Source: an uncultured Myxococcales bacterium (GTDB lineage: Bacteria; Myxococcota_A; UBA9042). From it: a DNA stretch of 51,683 nt. The position numbers were made by a program, and so were the translations under genes. Each line of letters starts with the position of its first letter. The first letter of the stretch is position 1. The DNA is taken from the NCBI GenBank assembly GCA_937910235.1, contig CALENB010000041.1:1-51683 (forward strand). Reading direction: 5' to 3'. This document shows, in pieces, positions 36,198 through 44,130 of this stretch. Below the pieces are notes generated by a model. The model was not told where the DNA came from and did no database searches. It saw only the letters and a list, made by a program, of their open reading frames with translations.

Positions 36198-37124
36198 TTA
36201 CTCCGACGACGGCGGGCAGCGTTTTGGTGTGATCCGCGGCCGCACGCCAGCGACGACGTCGTCCCAATGCCACAAGAGGACCGTGCCGATGCTCCACTGC
36301 GACTGGTCCACCCTTGTGTCGTTGGCCGCGCCGGCCAGGATGCCGATCTCGGCGGACTCGCCGAGGTGGAAGGACAACATCGCACCGACGCGCCAGCCGA
36401 ACTGATAGTCGACGTCCCAGGTCACCGCTTCATCGACGAGCTCGTCGACCGACTTGTGCTTGTTCGCTTCGGTGATCTTGAAGTCCTTGTGGGCGCGGGC
36501 GTCGAAATCCACGGACGGCGTGAACTCGACGAACGGCGTGATGGTCAGCCAGCTCGCGGGCGTCAGCGGCACGCCCAGCCCGAGGACGAAGGGCACCGTG
36601 AACGAGCCAAAGAGCGAGCCGCCGAGGAACGTCGGCGCCGGCCCGCCGTATAGGGCGACGGAGACGGCCGGCAAGCCCGCGGGGCCGCGCTTGCCGACCG
36701 GGAGGATCAGCATCGTCACGGCGCTGGCCGAGGCGCCGTAGCCGGTTGGCTGCCCTGCCGCGGATCGGTAAGCAAATCCGACACCAAACTGGGAGCTCAG
36801 GCGCCCGCTCGTGGAGCTGAAGGCCGAGGTGTACATGACGTGATCGAGCGAGCCTGTCTTGTGGGTGAAGTGCCGAAACGTCACGGCGATGGACGACGCG
36901 CGTGGATCGTAGGTGGACACGGTCGGGCCGTGGGTGCCTGACCTCGCCAGCGCGGGCGCGGGGCGGCCGATCGCGCCGAAGACGAGGACGAGGACAAGGA
37001 CAAGGACAAGGACAAGGACGAAGACTAGGCGCGTGACCAACCGTCGCGGGCGGAGAGAGACCTTGGCCAGAGCAGAGATTCGACCGGTGATTACGGCGTC
37101 CGTCGTGGGTTTCGGGTTCCGCAT
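36198..37124 (-). CDS. Outer-membrane beta-barrel-like protein
   Basis: 308 aa. ATG 37124 follows GAGGAGGG, a strong ribosome site. The long basic N-region (RPRRLVTR) is followed by an extraordinary signal-peptide core that is almost purely alternating Val-Leu, encoded by a hexanucleotide repeat, and a cleavage site PALA-R. The mature part has alternating strands with Gly/aromatic residues (SSQFGVGFAYRSAAG, VSVALYGGPAPTFLGG, WLTITPFVEFTPSVDFDARA, DYQFGWRVGAMLSFHLG and SIGTVLLWHW), consistent with a small beta-barrel of 8-12 strands. No family recognised. It is divergent from the 1609-aa lipoprotein gene and convergent with the VolA-like gene. Confidence 0.75.
   Translation of the reverse strand: MRNPKPTTDAVITGRISALAKVSLRPRRLVTRLVFVLVLVLVLVLVLVFGAIGRPAPALARSGTHGPTVSTYDPRASSIAVTFRHFTHKTGSLDHVMYTSAFSSTSGRLSSQFGVGFAYRSAAGQPTGYGASASAVTMLILPVGKRGPAGLPAVSVALYGGPAPTFLGGSLFGSFTVPFVLGLGVPLTPASWLTITPFVEFTPSVDFDARAHKDFKITEANKHKSVDELVDEAVTWDVDYQFGWRVGAMLSFHLGESAEIGILAGAANDTRVDQSQWSIGTVLLWHWDDVVAGVRPRITPKRCPPSSE
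36981..37025 (-). repeat. Hexanucleotide repeat coding the signal-peptide core
   Basis: Seven and a half 6-bp units on the + strand: two GACGAG, four identical GACAAG, one GACGAA and a final GAC. On the minus strand this reads GTC-CTT/CTC, coding (Val-Leu) repeats flanked by Val-Phe. Gain or loss of a unit would keep frame and change the hydrophobic length by two residues. Confidence 0.9.
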
Positions 37125-37321
37125 GACGCCCTCCTCAGACGATGCCGCTTGCCTTTGAGCGAGCGACTTACCTAAGGTAGCCTCGGCCCCGACCGCTGAC
37201 CGTCCGATCTCCTGGTGGTGGGGCGAACCACTTGGAAGTGGTAGGCTCGACCGCGCAGCACACCGATGATCGCGGCTCCGTCGTCAGGGTCACATGGCGA
37301 TCCGCCGCCACGGAGGATCCG
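37125..37321. promoter_or_regulatory. Divergent promoter region with an inverted repeat
   Basis: 197 bp between the divergent outer-membrane protein and 1609-aa lipoprotein genes. It contains ACCACTT-GG-AAGTGGT (37227-37242, perfect 7-bp arms) and the shorter TACCTAAGGTA (37169-37179). Either could be an operator, but repeats of this size occur by chance a few times in a window this long. GGAGGAT at 37312-37318 is the ribosome site of the lipoprotein gene. Confidence 0.35.
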
Positions 37322-40300
37322 ATGCGTACTCCAATCATGACCGCGCTTGCGCTCGCCGTCCTGCTCATCGGCGCAGCGTGCAGCGAAGATCCCGATGGCG
37401 GCGCCGATGGCGCCACAGCCCCCGGGACCAAGGACGCCAGCGCAAACGACCAAGTCACGGGTCTGGGTGACGGCGCGACGAGCGGCTGCCAAGGCGCGGC
37501 GGACGGGACGCCCTGCGACGACGGGCTGCCGTGCAGCGCCAATGATCACTGCAAAGCGGGCGTCTGCAAGGCGGGCGACAACGTCTGCGCCTGCTCAGCG
37601 GACGCCAACTGCGCCCTCTACGAAGACAACGATCTGTGCAATGGCACGCTCTACTGTGACCTCAAGGTGTTTCCGTATCGCTGCGTGCTCAACCCCGCCA
37701 CCGCCGTCACGTGCAAAGGCGCCACGGGGCCCTGCACCACCGAGCGGTGCGAGCCGACCACGGGCAAGTGCACAAGCGTAGCGGTGACCGACGGCACCGT
37801 CTGCCTCGACGACAGCCCGTGCACCGTCGACAGCAGCTGTCAGAGCGGCGCATGTGTGGGCGGGCAGGCGTCGTGGTGCGCCTGCGAGGCCGATGCGGAC
37901 TGCAATCAGGGTGGCGACGACACAAACCTGTGTGATGGCAGCTTGTACTGCGATAAATCGGCGTTTCCGCACACCTGCAAAGTGGTCGCATCGACGGTGG
38001 TGCTCTGCGCGACCGGCTCGGACTCGGCCTGCACCAAGAACGCATGCCAGCCCGCGACTGGTCAATGTGCGGCCGCTGCGGTGGAGACCTTGGCGCATGT
38101 CTGTGATGCGGCCGGGGTCTGTCGGTGGCGAACGCCCGCCAAGGGCACACCGCCCACCAGCGTCAGCTGTGACGATGGCAACGCCTGCAGCCAGAACGAG
38201 ACGTGCGCGGCCGGGCAATGTGTCGGCGGACTCGACGTGTGTATTTGCGCCAAAGACGCGGACTGCGACGCGCAGGAGGACGGCGACCTGTGTAACGGCA
38301 CGCTGTACTGCGACGTGGCGACGGGGGGCTGCAAAGTGAACCCCAAGACGCCGGTGACGTGCGCGTCGGCGGCGGACACGACCTGCACCCAGAACACCTG
38401 CAACCCGCTGACGGGCACCTGCGCGTTGACGCCGGTGAAACCAGGCAAGGTGTGCGACGACGGCGACCCCTGCACGACCGGTGAGATCTGCAAGGGCGGC
38501 GTCTGCACGGCGGGCGTCGTCCTGTGCCAGTGCAAGACGGACGTGGACTGTGTCGCCAAAGACGACGGCGATCTGTGCAACGGCACGCTGTTCTGCAACA
38601 CGGCGACCGGCAAGTGCCTGCCGAACCCGGCGTCGGCCGTGACGTGTCCGAGCGTGGGAGACACCGACTGCCTCAAGAATACGTGCGTCCCGCAGACCGG
38701 AAAATGCAGCTTTGAGACCGTAAAATCAGGCGAGAAGTGCGACGACGGCGACGCCTGCACCGTCGGCGACTGGTGCCTGAGCGGTGCGTGCAAGAGCGGC
38801 GCGAACACCTGCGAGTGCCAGCAACACGCGGACTGCGCCGGCAAGGATGATGGCGATCTCTGCAACGGCGTCTGGTTCTGCGATACCAGCGGCAAGGCGC
38901 CTGCCTGCAAACCCAACCCCGGCTCCATCGTCTGGTGCGCCAAAGACAACGACGGCGCGTGCGTGAAGAACCTGTGTGATAGCAAGACCGGAAAATGTGG
39001 CTTGCAGCCAGCGATCGACGGCGCCAGCTGTCCGGCCACGGGGCCGTGTGTGAGCAAGGCTGTGTGCGCCGCGGGGAGTTGCACGGTCGCGGTCAAGTCC
39101 GATTGCGATGACGCCAACCCCTGCACGGTGGACAAATGCGACGCCAAGCTAGGGTGTCAGCACAACAACGTGCCTTGTGAGGACGGCAACGCCTGCACGC
39201 TCGACACCTGCGACGCCAAGACGGGCAAGTGCGCCTCCAACGCGGCTCCGATGCAGGGCAAGAGCTGCGACGCCGATGGCGACGGCTGCACCGTCAATGA
39301 CTTCTGCAAGGCGGGCAAATGCGTCGGCGGCGGCCAGGTGCTGTGTCCGAAAGCGACCAACCCCTGCGCGCAGGCTCAGTGTGTCTCGGTCACCGCGCAG
39401 AGCCATACGTGCGTGGTGGTGCCGAGCCAAGAGGGCAGCGCCTGTGCCGGCGATCATCCGTGCCTGCTGGGGTCGACCTGCAAGGCGGGCAGCTGTGTGC
39501 CAGGGCAGACGGAGAAGCTGTTTCGCCACACACGCGCGCTGACTGGGCAGCTCGTGTCCTATGCGGACGTGACGGCGCACCCGAACGGCGGCTACGTGGC
39601 CGTCGGCAGCGTGCGGGCGGCGAGCGGCGCGGGGGGCGCGAGCTGGCTGGTAGACCGATTTGACGCGGCTGGCGCGCTGATGGCCGGCCAAGGTGCGAGC
39701 GGCAAACCGCTGCTGGTGACCTCTCCAGTCGCCGACGTGGGCGCTGGCGCGGTTGGCGTGCACGCGACGGCCGATGGCGTCGTCGTGCTGGGCACCGTTC
39801 GGACCACCAAAGACGGCCGGCAGGTGCGGATGCTGGCGCTCGCGGCCGACACGCAGACGGTCGTTTGGGATCGGGTGCACGGCGGCGGCCAAGACGAGGT
39901 CGCCCTTGCGCTGGCGCCGCTCGACGGCGGCGGCTGGCTAGCGGCGGGACAGATTGGCAGCGCGGCGGCGAGCGACGGCCTCGCGCTGCGCTTGTCAGCG
40001 ACCGGGCTGCTGCTCGCGACCTGGACACAGCCAGAGACTGGCGCCCAAGCGCTGCTGGACGGCGTCGGCACGTCGGATGGCGGCGCGCTCCTCGTCGGCT
40101 GGCGCACGCCGCCGAGCGGCAAGCAGCAGGCCTGGGTGCTGCGCCTCGATGGCGGCTGGAAGACGGTGTGGAGCCACCCCATCGGCGACGCGGCGGCGCA
40201 AGCGCTGACGACGGTGCAGCGCGTCGGCACGACGACGATCGCGGCGGGTTGGCAAGGCGCGCCGGTGCCGCACGCGTGGTGGCTCGATCTCGACGCGCTC

Positions 40301-42151
40301 GGCAAGATCCGCTCGCAGCACACCACGACCCTACCCTCCGCGGCGTTGTCGATCGCGCCGCTAGGTGGCGGCAGCTTCGCGCTGGGCGGGCGCATGGTCG
40401 CCGCCGTCAGCAGCGGCTGGATGGCCGGCGTCGACGGCAGCGGCCACCTGTTTTGGCAGCGAGAGATGAGCGAAGGCGGCGACGAGCAGGTCACGCGCCT
40501 TGCCGCGACGGTGAACGGCGGCCTCGTCACCGTCGGCGCTGTCGGCACCACCGGCAAATCGAGCGGAGTGCTCGCGCGCACCGACGCGTGGGGGCGGGCC
40601 ACCTGCGCGGCGTCGGGCGCTTGCGCGGCAAAAAACCTGCCGGCGTGTGGCGACGGCAACGTCTGCACCGACGACCTGTGCGACGCCAAGCAAGGCTGCG
40701 CGCCCGCGCACAACGCGATTGGCTGCGACGACGGCGACGCTTGCACCACCGCCGACGCATGCCAGAGCGGAAGCTGCTTAGGCGGCGGAAAAACAGCCTG
40801 CGACGACGCCAACACCTGCACCACGGACGCCTGCGACACCAAGAAGGGCTGCGTGCACAGCCCAGCGATCGGCGCCACGTGCGCCGACGGCAGCGTCTGC
40901 ACCAGTGACGAGAAGTGCGTCACTGGGGTGTGCCAAATGACCGTCAAAAACTGCGACGACGGCGAGGTCTGCACGGTCGACGCGTGCGACGCGATCAAAG
41001 GCTGTCTGCACCAAGCCAAGGCAGACGAGACCCCGTGTGGCAGCGGCAAGGTCTGCCTGTTGGGGACGTGCAGCAAGCGGTGGGCGACGGCGATCGTGGC
41101 TGGCGACGGCATCACGATCGCGATCAGCCCGAGCGGGGAGGTCCGCTCTTGGGGCTACGCCGCCTACGGCACGCTGGGGCGCTCCGGCGTCGCTCACCTC
41201 CCGGGCTTGGTACCGAACCTGCCGCCGAGCGTCCGCGTCTCGTCCGGCGGCTTGCTCAGCTGTGCGGGCACGGTAGCTGGCCAAGTGTACTGCTGGGGCG
41301 CGGGTCCGCACGGGATCGGCTGCAGTGTTCCGTACCAGACGGCGCCCGTCCCTATCGTCAACTTCACGGACACCGCGATCGGACTGACGACGGGCGTCGG
41401 CTCGCGCGTCTGCGCGGCCGCAAAATCGGGCCTGACGCGCTGTTGGGGCGACAACGCCTGGGGCGGCTGCGGCATCGGCGTCGCAGGCGCTCCGGTGTGC
41501 ACGCCCGGCAAGGCGGTGCTCGATCTAAGCGACACGGTGCAGATCAGCGCGGGAGACAAACACACCTGCGCCCGGGCGGCCGGCGGAAAGGTGCGCTGTT
41601 GGGGGACCAGCCCATCGGGCGAGCTCGGCGATGGCGGTGCATTCGGCTATGCCAACAAGACAAGCACGCCCCGCGACGTCAAGGGCCTCGTCGACGCGAT
41701 CGATCTCAGCGCGTCGGGCAATCACGCCTGTGCTGTGCGCGCCGGTGGCACCGTCGTGTGTTGGGGAAACAATGAGTCGGGCCAGCTCGGCGATGGCAGC
41801 CTCACCAACCGCAACGCGCCGACGCCAGCCTTCGGACTCAGCGACGCGATCGCCGTTGATGCTGGCGGCGATCATACGTGCGCGCTGCGAAAGACCGGCC
41901 AGGTCGTGTGTTGGGGCAACAACAGCTACGGGCAGCTCGGGACGGGGACGACATACAAGTCGATCGCGCCACTTCCAGTTCCAGCGCTGGACGCGGTCGT
42001 CGCCATCAGCGCCGGAAAGCACCACACGTGCGCAGTGCGCAAGAACGGCGAGGTCCGCTGCTGGGGCCTCAATGGTTATGGCGAACTTGGCAGCGGAAAG
42101 ACAGGCGGTCAATCCCTGTCACCAGTCACGGTGGTCGGCTCCAAGCCCTGA
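37322..42151 (+). CDS. Giant modular lipoprotein: Cys-rich repeats, WG propeller, RCC1 propeller
   Basis: 1609 aa from ATG 37322 with signal peptide and lipobox (IGAAC). Domain order: Asp/Ala linker (20-55); Cys-rich region (about 55-725) with five copies of a roughly 95-residue unit containing DGDLCNGTLYCD and CDDGDxCTxxxxC; a beta-propeller (727-1095) of WG/delta-60-like repeats such as AVGVHATADGVVVLGT; a second Cys-rich region (1100-1250) of short CDDGxxCTxDxCDxxxGC units; and seven RCC1-type repeats (1252-1609), each holding a VxCWGNNxxGQLGDG core, which should close a seven-bladed propeller. RCC1 propellers often bind proteins or chromatin in eukaryotes; in bacteria they are mostly secreted with unknown roles. 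Anchored outside the cell by inference. It is transcribed alone or with the helicase-like gene 29 bp downstream. Confidence 0.9.
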   Translation: MRTPIMTALALAVLLIGAACSEDPDGGADGATAPGTKDASANDQVTGLGDGATSGCQGAADGTPCDDGLPCSANDHCKAGVCKAGDNVCACSADANCALYEDNDLCNGTLYCDLKVFPYRCVLNPATAVTCKGATGPCTTERCEPTTGKCTSVAVTDGTVCLDDSPCTVDSSCQSGACVGGQASWCACEADADCNQGGDDTNLCDGSLYCDKSAFPHTCKVVASTVVLCATGSDSACTKNACQPATGQCAAAAVETLAHVCDAAGVCRWRTPAKGTPPTSVSCDDGNACSQNETCAAGQCVGGLDVCICAKDADCDAQEDGDLCNGTLYCDVATGGCKVNPKTPVTCASAADTTCTQNTCNPLTGTCALTPVKPGKVCDDGDPCTTGEICKGGVCTAGVVLCQCKTDVDCVAKDDGDLCNGTLFCNTATGKCLPNPASAVTCPSVGDTDCLKNTCVPQTGKCSFETVKSGEKCDDGDACTVGDWCLSGACKSGANTCECQQHADCAGKDDGDLCNGVWFCDTSGKAPACKPNPGSIVWCAKDNDGACVKNLCDSKTGKCGLQPAIDGASCPATGPCVSKAVCAAGSCTVAVKSDCDDANPCTVDKCDAKLGCQHNNVPCEDGNACTLDTCDAKTGKCASNAAPMQGKSCDADGDGCTVNDFCKAGKCVGGGQVLCPKATNPCAQAQCVSVTAQSHTCVVVPSQEGSACAGDHPCLLGSTCKAGSCVPGQTEKLFRHTRALTGQLVSYADVTAHPNGGYVAVGSVRAASGAGGASWLVDRFDAAGALMAGQGASGKPLLVTSPVADVGAGAVGVHATADGVVVLGTVRTTKDGRQVRMLALAADTQTVVWDRVHGGGQDEVALALAPLDGGGWLAAGQIGSAAASDGLALRLSATGLLLATWTQPETGAQALLDGVGTSDGGALLVGWRTPPSGKQQAWVLRLDGGWKTVWSHPIGDAAAQALTTVQRVGTTTIAAGWQGAPVPHAWWLDLDALGKIRSQHTTTLPSAALSIAPLGGGSFALGGRMVAAVSSGWMAGVDGSGHLFWQREMSEGGDEQVTRLAATVNGGLVTVGAVGTTGKSSGVLARTDAWGRATCAASGACAAKNLPACGDGNVCTDDLCDAKQGCAPAHNAIGCDDGDACTTADACQSGSCLGGGKTACDDANTCTTDACDTKKGCVHSPAIGATCADGSVCTSDEKCVTGVCQMTVKNCDDGEVCTVDACDAIKGCLHQAKADETPCGSGKVCLLGTCSKRWATAIVAGDGITIAISPSGEVRSWGYAAYGTLGRSGVAHLPGLVPNLPPSVRVSSGGLLSCAGTVAGQVYCWGAGPHGIGCSVPYQTAPVPIVNFTDTAIGLTTGVGSRVCAAAKSGLTRCWGDNAWGGCGIGVAGAPVCTPGKAVLDLSDTVQISAGDKHTCARAAGGKVRCWGTSPSGELGDGGAFGYANKTSTPRDVKGLVDAIDLSASGNHACAVRAGGTVVCWGNNESGQLGDGSLTNRNAPTPAFGLSDAIAVDAGGDHTCALRKTGQVVCWGNNSYGQLGTGTTYKSIAPLPVPALDAVVAISAGKHHTCAVRKNGEVRCWGLNGYGELGSGKTGGQSLSPVTVVGSKP
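37490..39060 (+). repeat. Five divergent ~285-bp units of the Cys-rich region
   Basis: The motif D-L-C-N-G-T-L-Y-C-D (or a close variant) begins at 37631, 37925, 38285, 38570 and 38855, so the last three units are spaced by exactly 285 bp (95 codons) while the first intervals are 294 and 360 bp. Each unit also holds a CxCxxDxDC and a CxxxTGxC segment. Copies have diverged at the DNA level, so this is an old duplication. Confidence 0.85.
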
Positions 42152-42180
42152 ACTCGCGTCGGTTGCGGTAGGCTGCAGCG

Positions 42181-44085
42181 ATGACAGACCCCACGAGCGA
42201 CGCCGGCGCGGCGCATCCCAACCTGGCTCGCGACGTCGGCCCCGCGTGCGTGGGTGCCCAAGCCTACGTCTGGCGCGATGAGCGCCTCGCTGGCATCGAC
42301 GTATCGACGCTGGTCGCCTCGCGCCAGACGGCGCTTGACGCCACCGCACACGCCGCCGAAGACCGACTCACGGCGCCGTCGTTGCGGCGTGACGGGCAAC
42401 AGCTCGCTCAGCGTGCGCTGCTGCTCGCCCTCGGCGAGAGCGACCGTCTCATTCCGTGGCACGAGCGCGCCTTGGATGCTCGCGCATGGCACGCGGCGAC
42501 GGCGCTGTTGCTGGATGGCGCGGCGCTGCGGCCGCACAAAGCCGGGCTCGCAGCGGAGTGCCTGGCCGCCGGCGCCCAGCTGTTGGCTGACCTCCACGCT
42601 GACCCACGAACACGAGACGACGCCGCATATGACGACCTCTGGGTCGCGGCGGCAGCGGCGCATGCGGCCAATGACGTGGCGCTGTGGGCGCGGCTTAGGG
42701 CGGCGCTGCGCGCCGCGCCGCCTCCGGCGTCCGAGATTGCGGGCACGATGCTGCAGGCGTGGCCGCGGCTGCTGGCGTGTCCGACCGGCGACGCGCTGCT
42801 GTCGACGGCGCCGGCGCCGGCGCCCCCCGCGTGGTGCGACGCCGAGTTGCTGGCCAAGAGCGACCTCCGCCTCACCGGTCCATTCGCCGCGGCGTGGGCG
42901 GCTACGTTGGCGCGCCGCCACCGGGACACCGTCCTGCTACCAAGCGTCGCGATGACCGGCGAGGGCGCCGGGCTAGACGCCGGGCTAGACGCCGGGCTAG
43001 ACGCCGGGCTAGACGGCGAGTTGGCCGCCGAGCTGCGTCAAGAACAGCGGCGCGCGCGTCATACGCACAGCGTGGACGTCGACTCCGACCACGGCGCCGT
43101 CCCCGTTGGCGGGACGCTGGTGTGGACGGGAAACCGGATGCGTGTGGGGCTGCTCGACCCGCTTGAGACGTTCTTGCCGAGCTTCGTGGTCCGTATGAAC
43201 GGCGCCGCAGGTGGGTTTCCGGCGGGACGCAACGAGGCGATGGCGGCGGCGGCGTGGCGATTGGCGACACGCGGCCAGGTCGTGCTGGTGTGTGGCGCGT
43301 CGCGTGCGCTGGTGGAGGCGGCTGACGCCCTGTTGCGGTTGGCCCAGACAAACCCGCTGCCCGCCGCAGAGCGCTGGTTGACGCGCCGTGACACGCCCGC
43401 CAACACGTCGCCCGAGGCCGCGAATTCAGCGCCGGAGCGCCGTGGCCCGGGACGTCGGCGGCGTCTGGACCCAACGCGGGTGCAGGACTTGGCGGTCGCG
43501 GGCGTGATGGTGTGGTCCCCGGACTTGGAGCGCATGACGCCAGGCCTCAGGCAGCGCGCGGCGGACGGACCGCGGCTCCTGCTCACGACGACGGCGTTAC
43601 CGCTGGTCGCCTGGCCGGCAGCGACGGCGCTGATCCTGACGGCACCGGAGGCCGATGGCCTCGCGGTGTCGCAGTCGTGGCTGCACGCGGCTGGGCGCAC
43701 GCTCGCGCCGTGGCCTCAACCGTTGGTGTGCATCGGCGTCGACGGCCGCAAAGGAAGGCAGCGCGTAGTGCGTGAGGTGGAGCTCGCGGAGTCGCTGCTG
43801 ATGGCACCCGCGCCGCCAGCCAGCCCGTTGGTGCGCCTGCTCACCGCCGCGCTGCCCGACGAACGGCCGAGCACGCTGCCCGACCAGCTCGCGCGCGGCG
43901 ACCTCAGCGTCTTGGGCGCCGACGCCGAGTGGGTCGCTTCACTGCTCGGCCAGGCGACCGCCATCGGTCCGATCGACCCGCATCGCACCGCGGCTTGGCG
44001 CAGCACCAGCGACCCGTGCGTGCGGGCGCTGCTGCTGCGCGCTTGGCCGGCGCTGCTGGTCCAGCCTGCGCCGCCGGCGTCGTGA
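42181..44085 (+). CDS. Unknown protein with degenerate helicase domain-2-like segment
   Basis: 634 aa, no signal peptide, Ala-rich. The N-terminal 270 residues look all-helical. From about residue 300 a second part can be read as the RecA-like domain 2 of an SF2 helicase. LATRGQVVLVCGASRALVEAADALLRL (361-387) fits the motif IV strand-helix, and PRLLLTTTALPLVAWPAATALIL (about 464-486) fits motif V (TTTALxxGVxxP). SQSWLHAAGRT (about 497-507) fits motif VI without its arginine finger pair. No Walker A or DEAD/H box and no RecA-like domain 1 is present, so ATPase activity is not expected. The likeness is from memory and needs a profile search; otherwise the protein is unknown. A 12-bp repeat lies in the middle. 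It starts 29 bp after the giant lipoprotein and ends 45 bp before phaC; no clear ribosome site. Confidence 0.7.
   Translation: MTDPTSDAGAAHPNLARDVGPACVGAQAYVWRDERLAGIDVSTLVASRQTALDATAHAAEDRLTAPSLRRDGQQLAQRALLLALGESDRLIPWHERALDARAWHAATALLLDGAALRPHKAGLAAECLAAGAQLLADLHADPRTRDDAAYDDLWVAAAAAHAANDVALWARLRAALRAAPPPASEIAGTMLQAWPRLLACPTGDALLSTAPAPAPPAWCDAELLAKSDLRLTGPFAAAWAATLARRHRDTVLLPSVAMTGEGAGLDAGLDAGLDAGLDGELAAELRQEQRRARHTHSVDVDSDHGAVPVGGTLVWTGNRMRVGLLDPLETFLPSFVVRMNGAAGGFPAGRNEAMAAAAWRLATRGQVVLVCGASRALVEAADALLRLAQTNPLPAAERWLTRRDTPANTSPEAANSAPERRGPGRRRRLDPTRVQDLAVAGVMVWSPDLERMTPGLRQRAADGPRLLLTTTALPLVAWPAATALILTAPEADGLAVSQSWLHAAGRTLAPWPQPLVCIGVDGRKGRQRVVREVELAESLLMAPAPPASPLVRLLTAALPDERPSTLPDQLARGDLSVLGADAEWVASLLGQATAIGPIDPHRTAAWRSTSDPCVRALLLRAWPALLVQPAPPAS
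42970..43017 (+). repeat. Four 12-bp tandem units coding Gly-Leu-Asp-Ala/Gly
   Basis: Four consecutive units of GGGCTAGACGCC (the last ending GGC) in frame within the helicase-like gene, coding G-L-D-A three times and G-L-D-G. They sit in the linker between the helical N-terminal part and the helicase-like part, and include the CTAG tetranucleotide, which is otherwise uncommon in the window. Confidence 0.9.
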
Positions 44086-44130
44086 CGCGGCCTGCGTTGC
44101 TGGGATCGCCAACCGCGCTACACTGCTGCC

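Noticed and set aside
39592-41115. Long minus-strand Pro/Ser/Thr-rich open frame inside the giant lipoprotein gene
   Set aside because: Shadow of a repetitive GC-rich gene; no ribosome site and no domain features, whereas the + frame is clearly coding.
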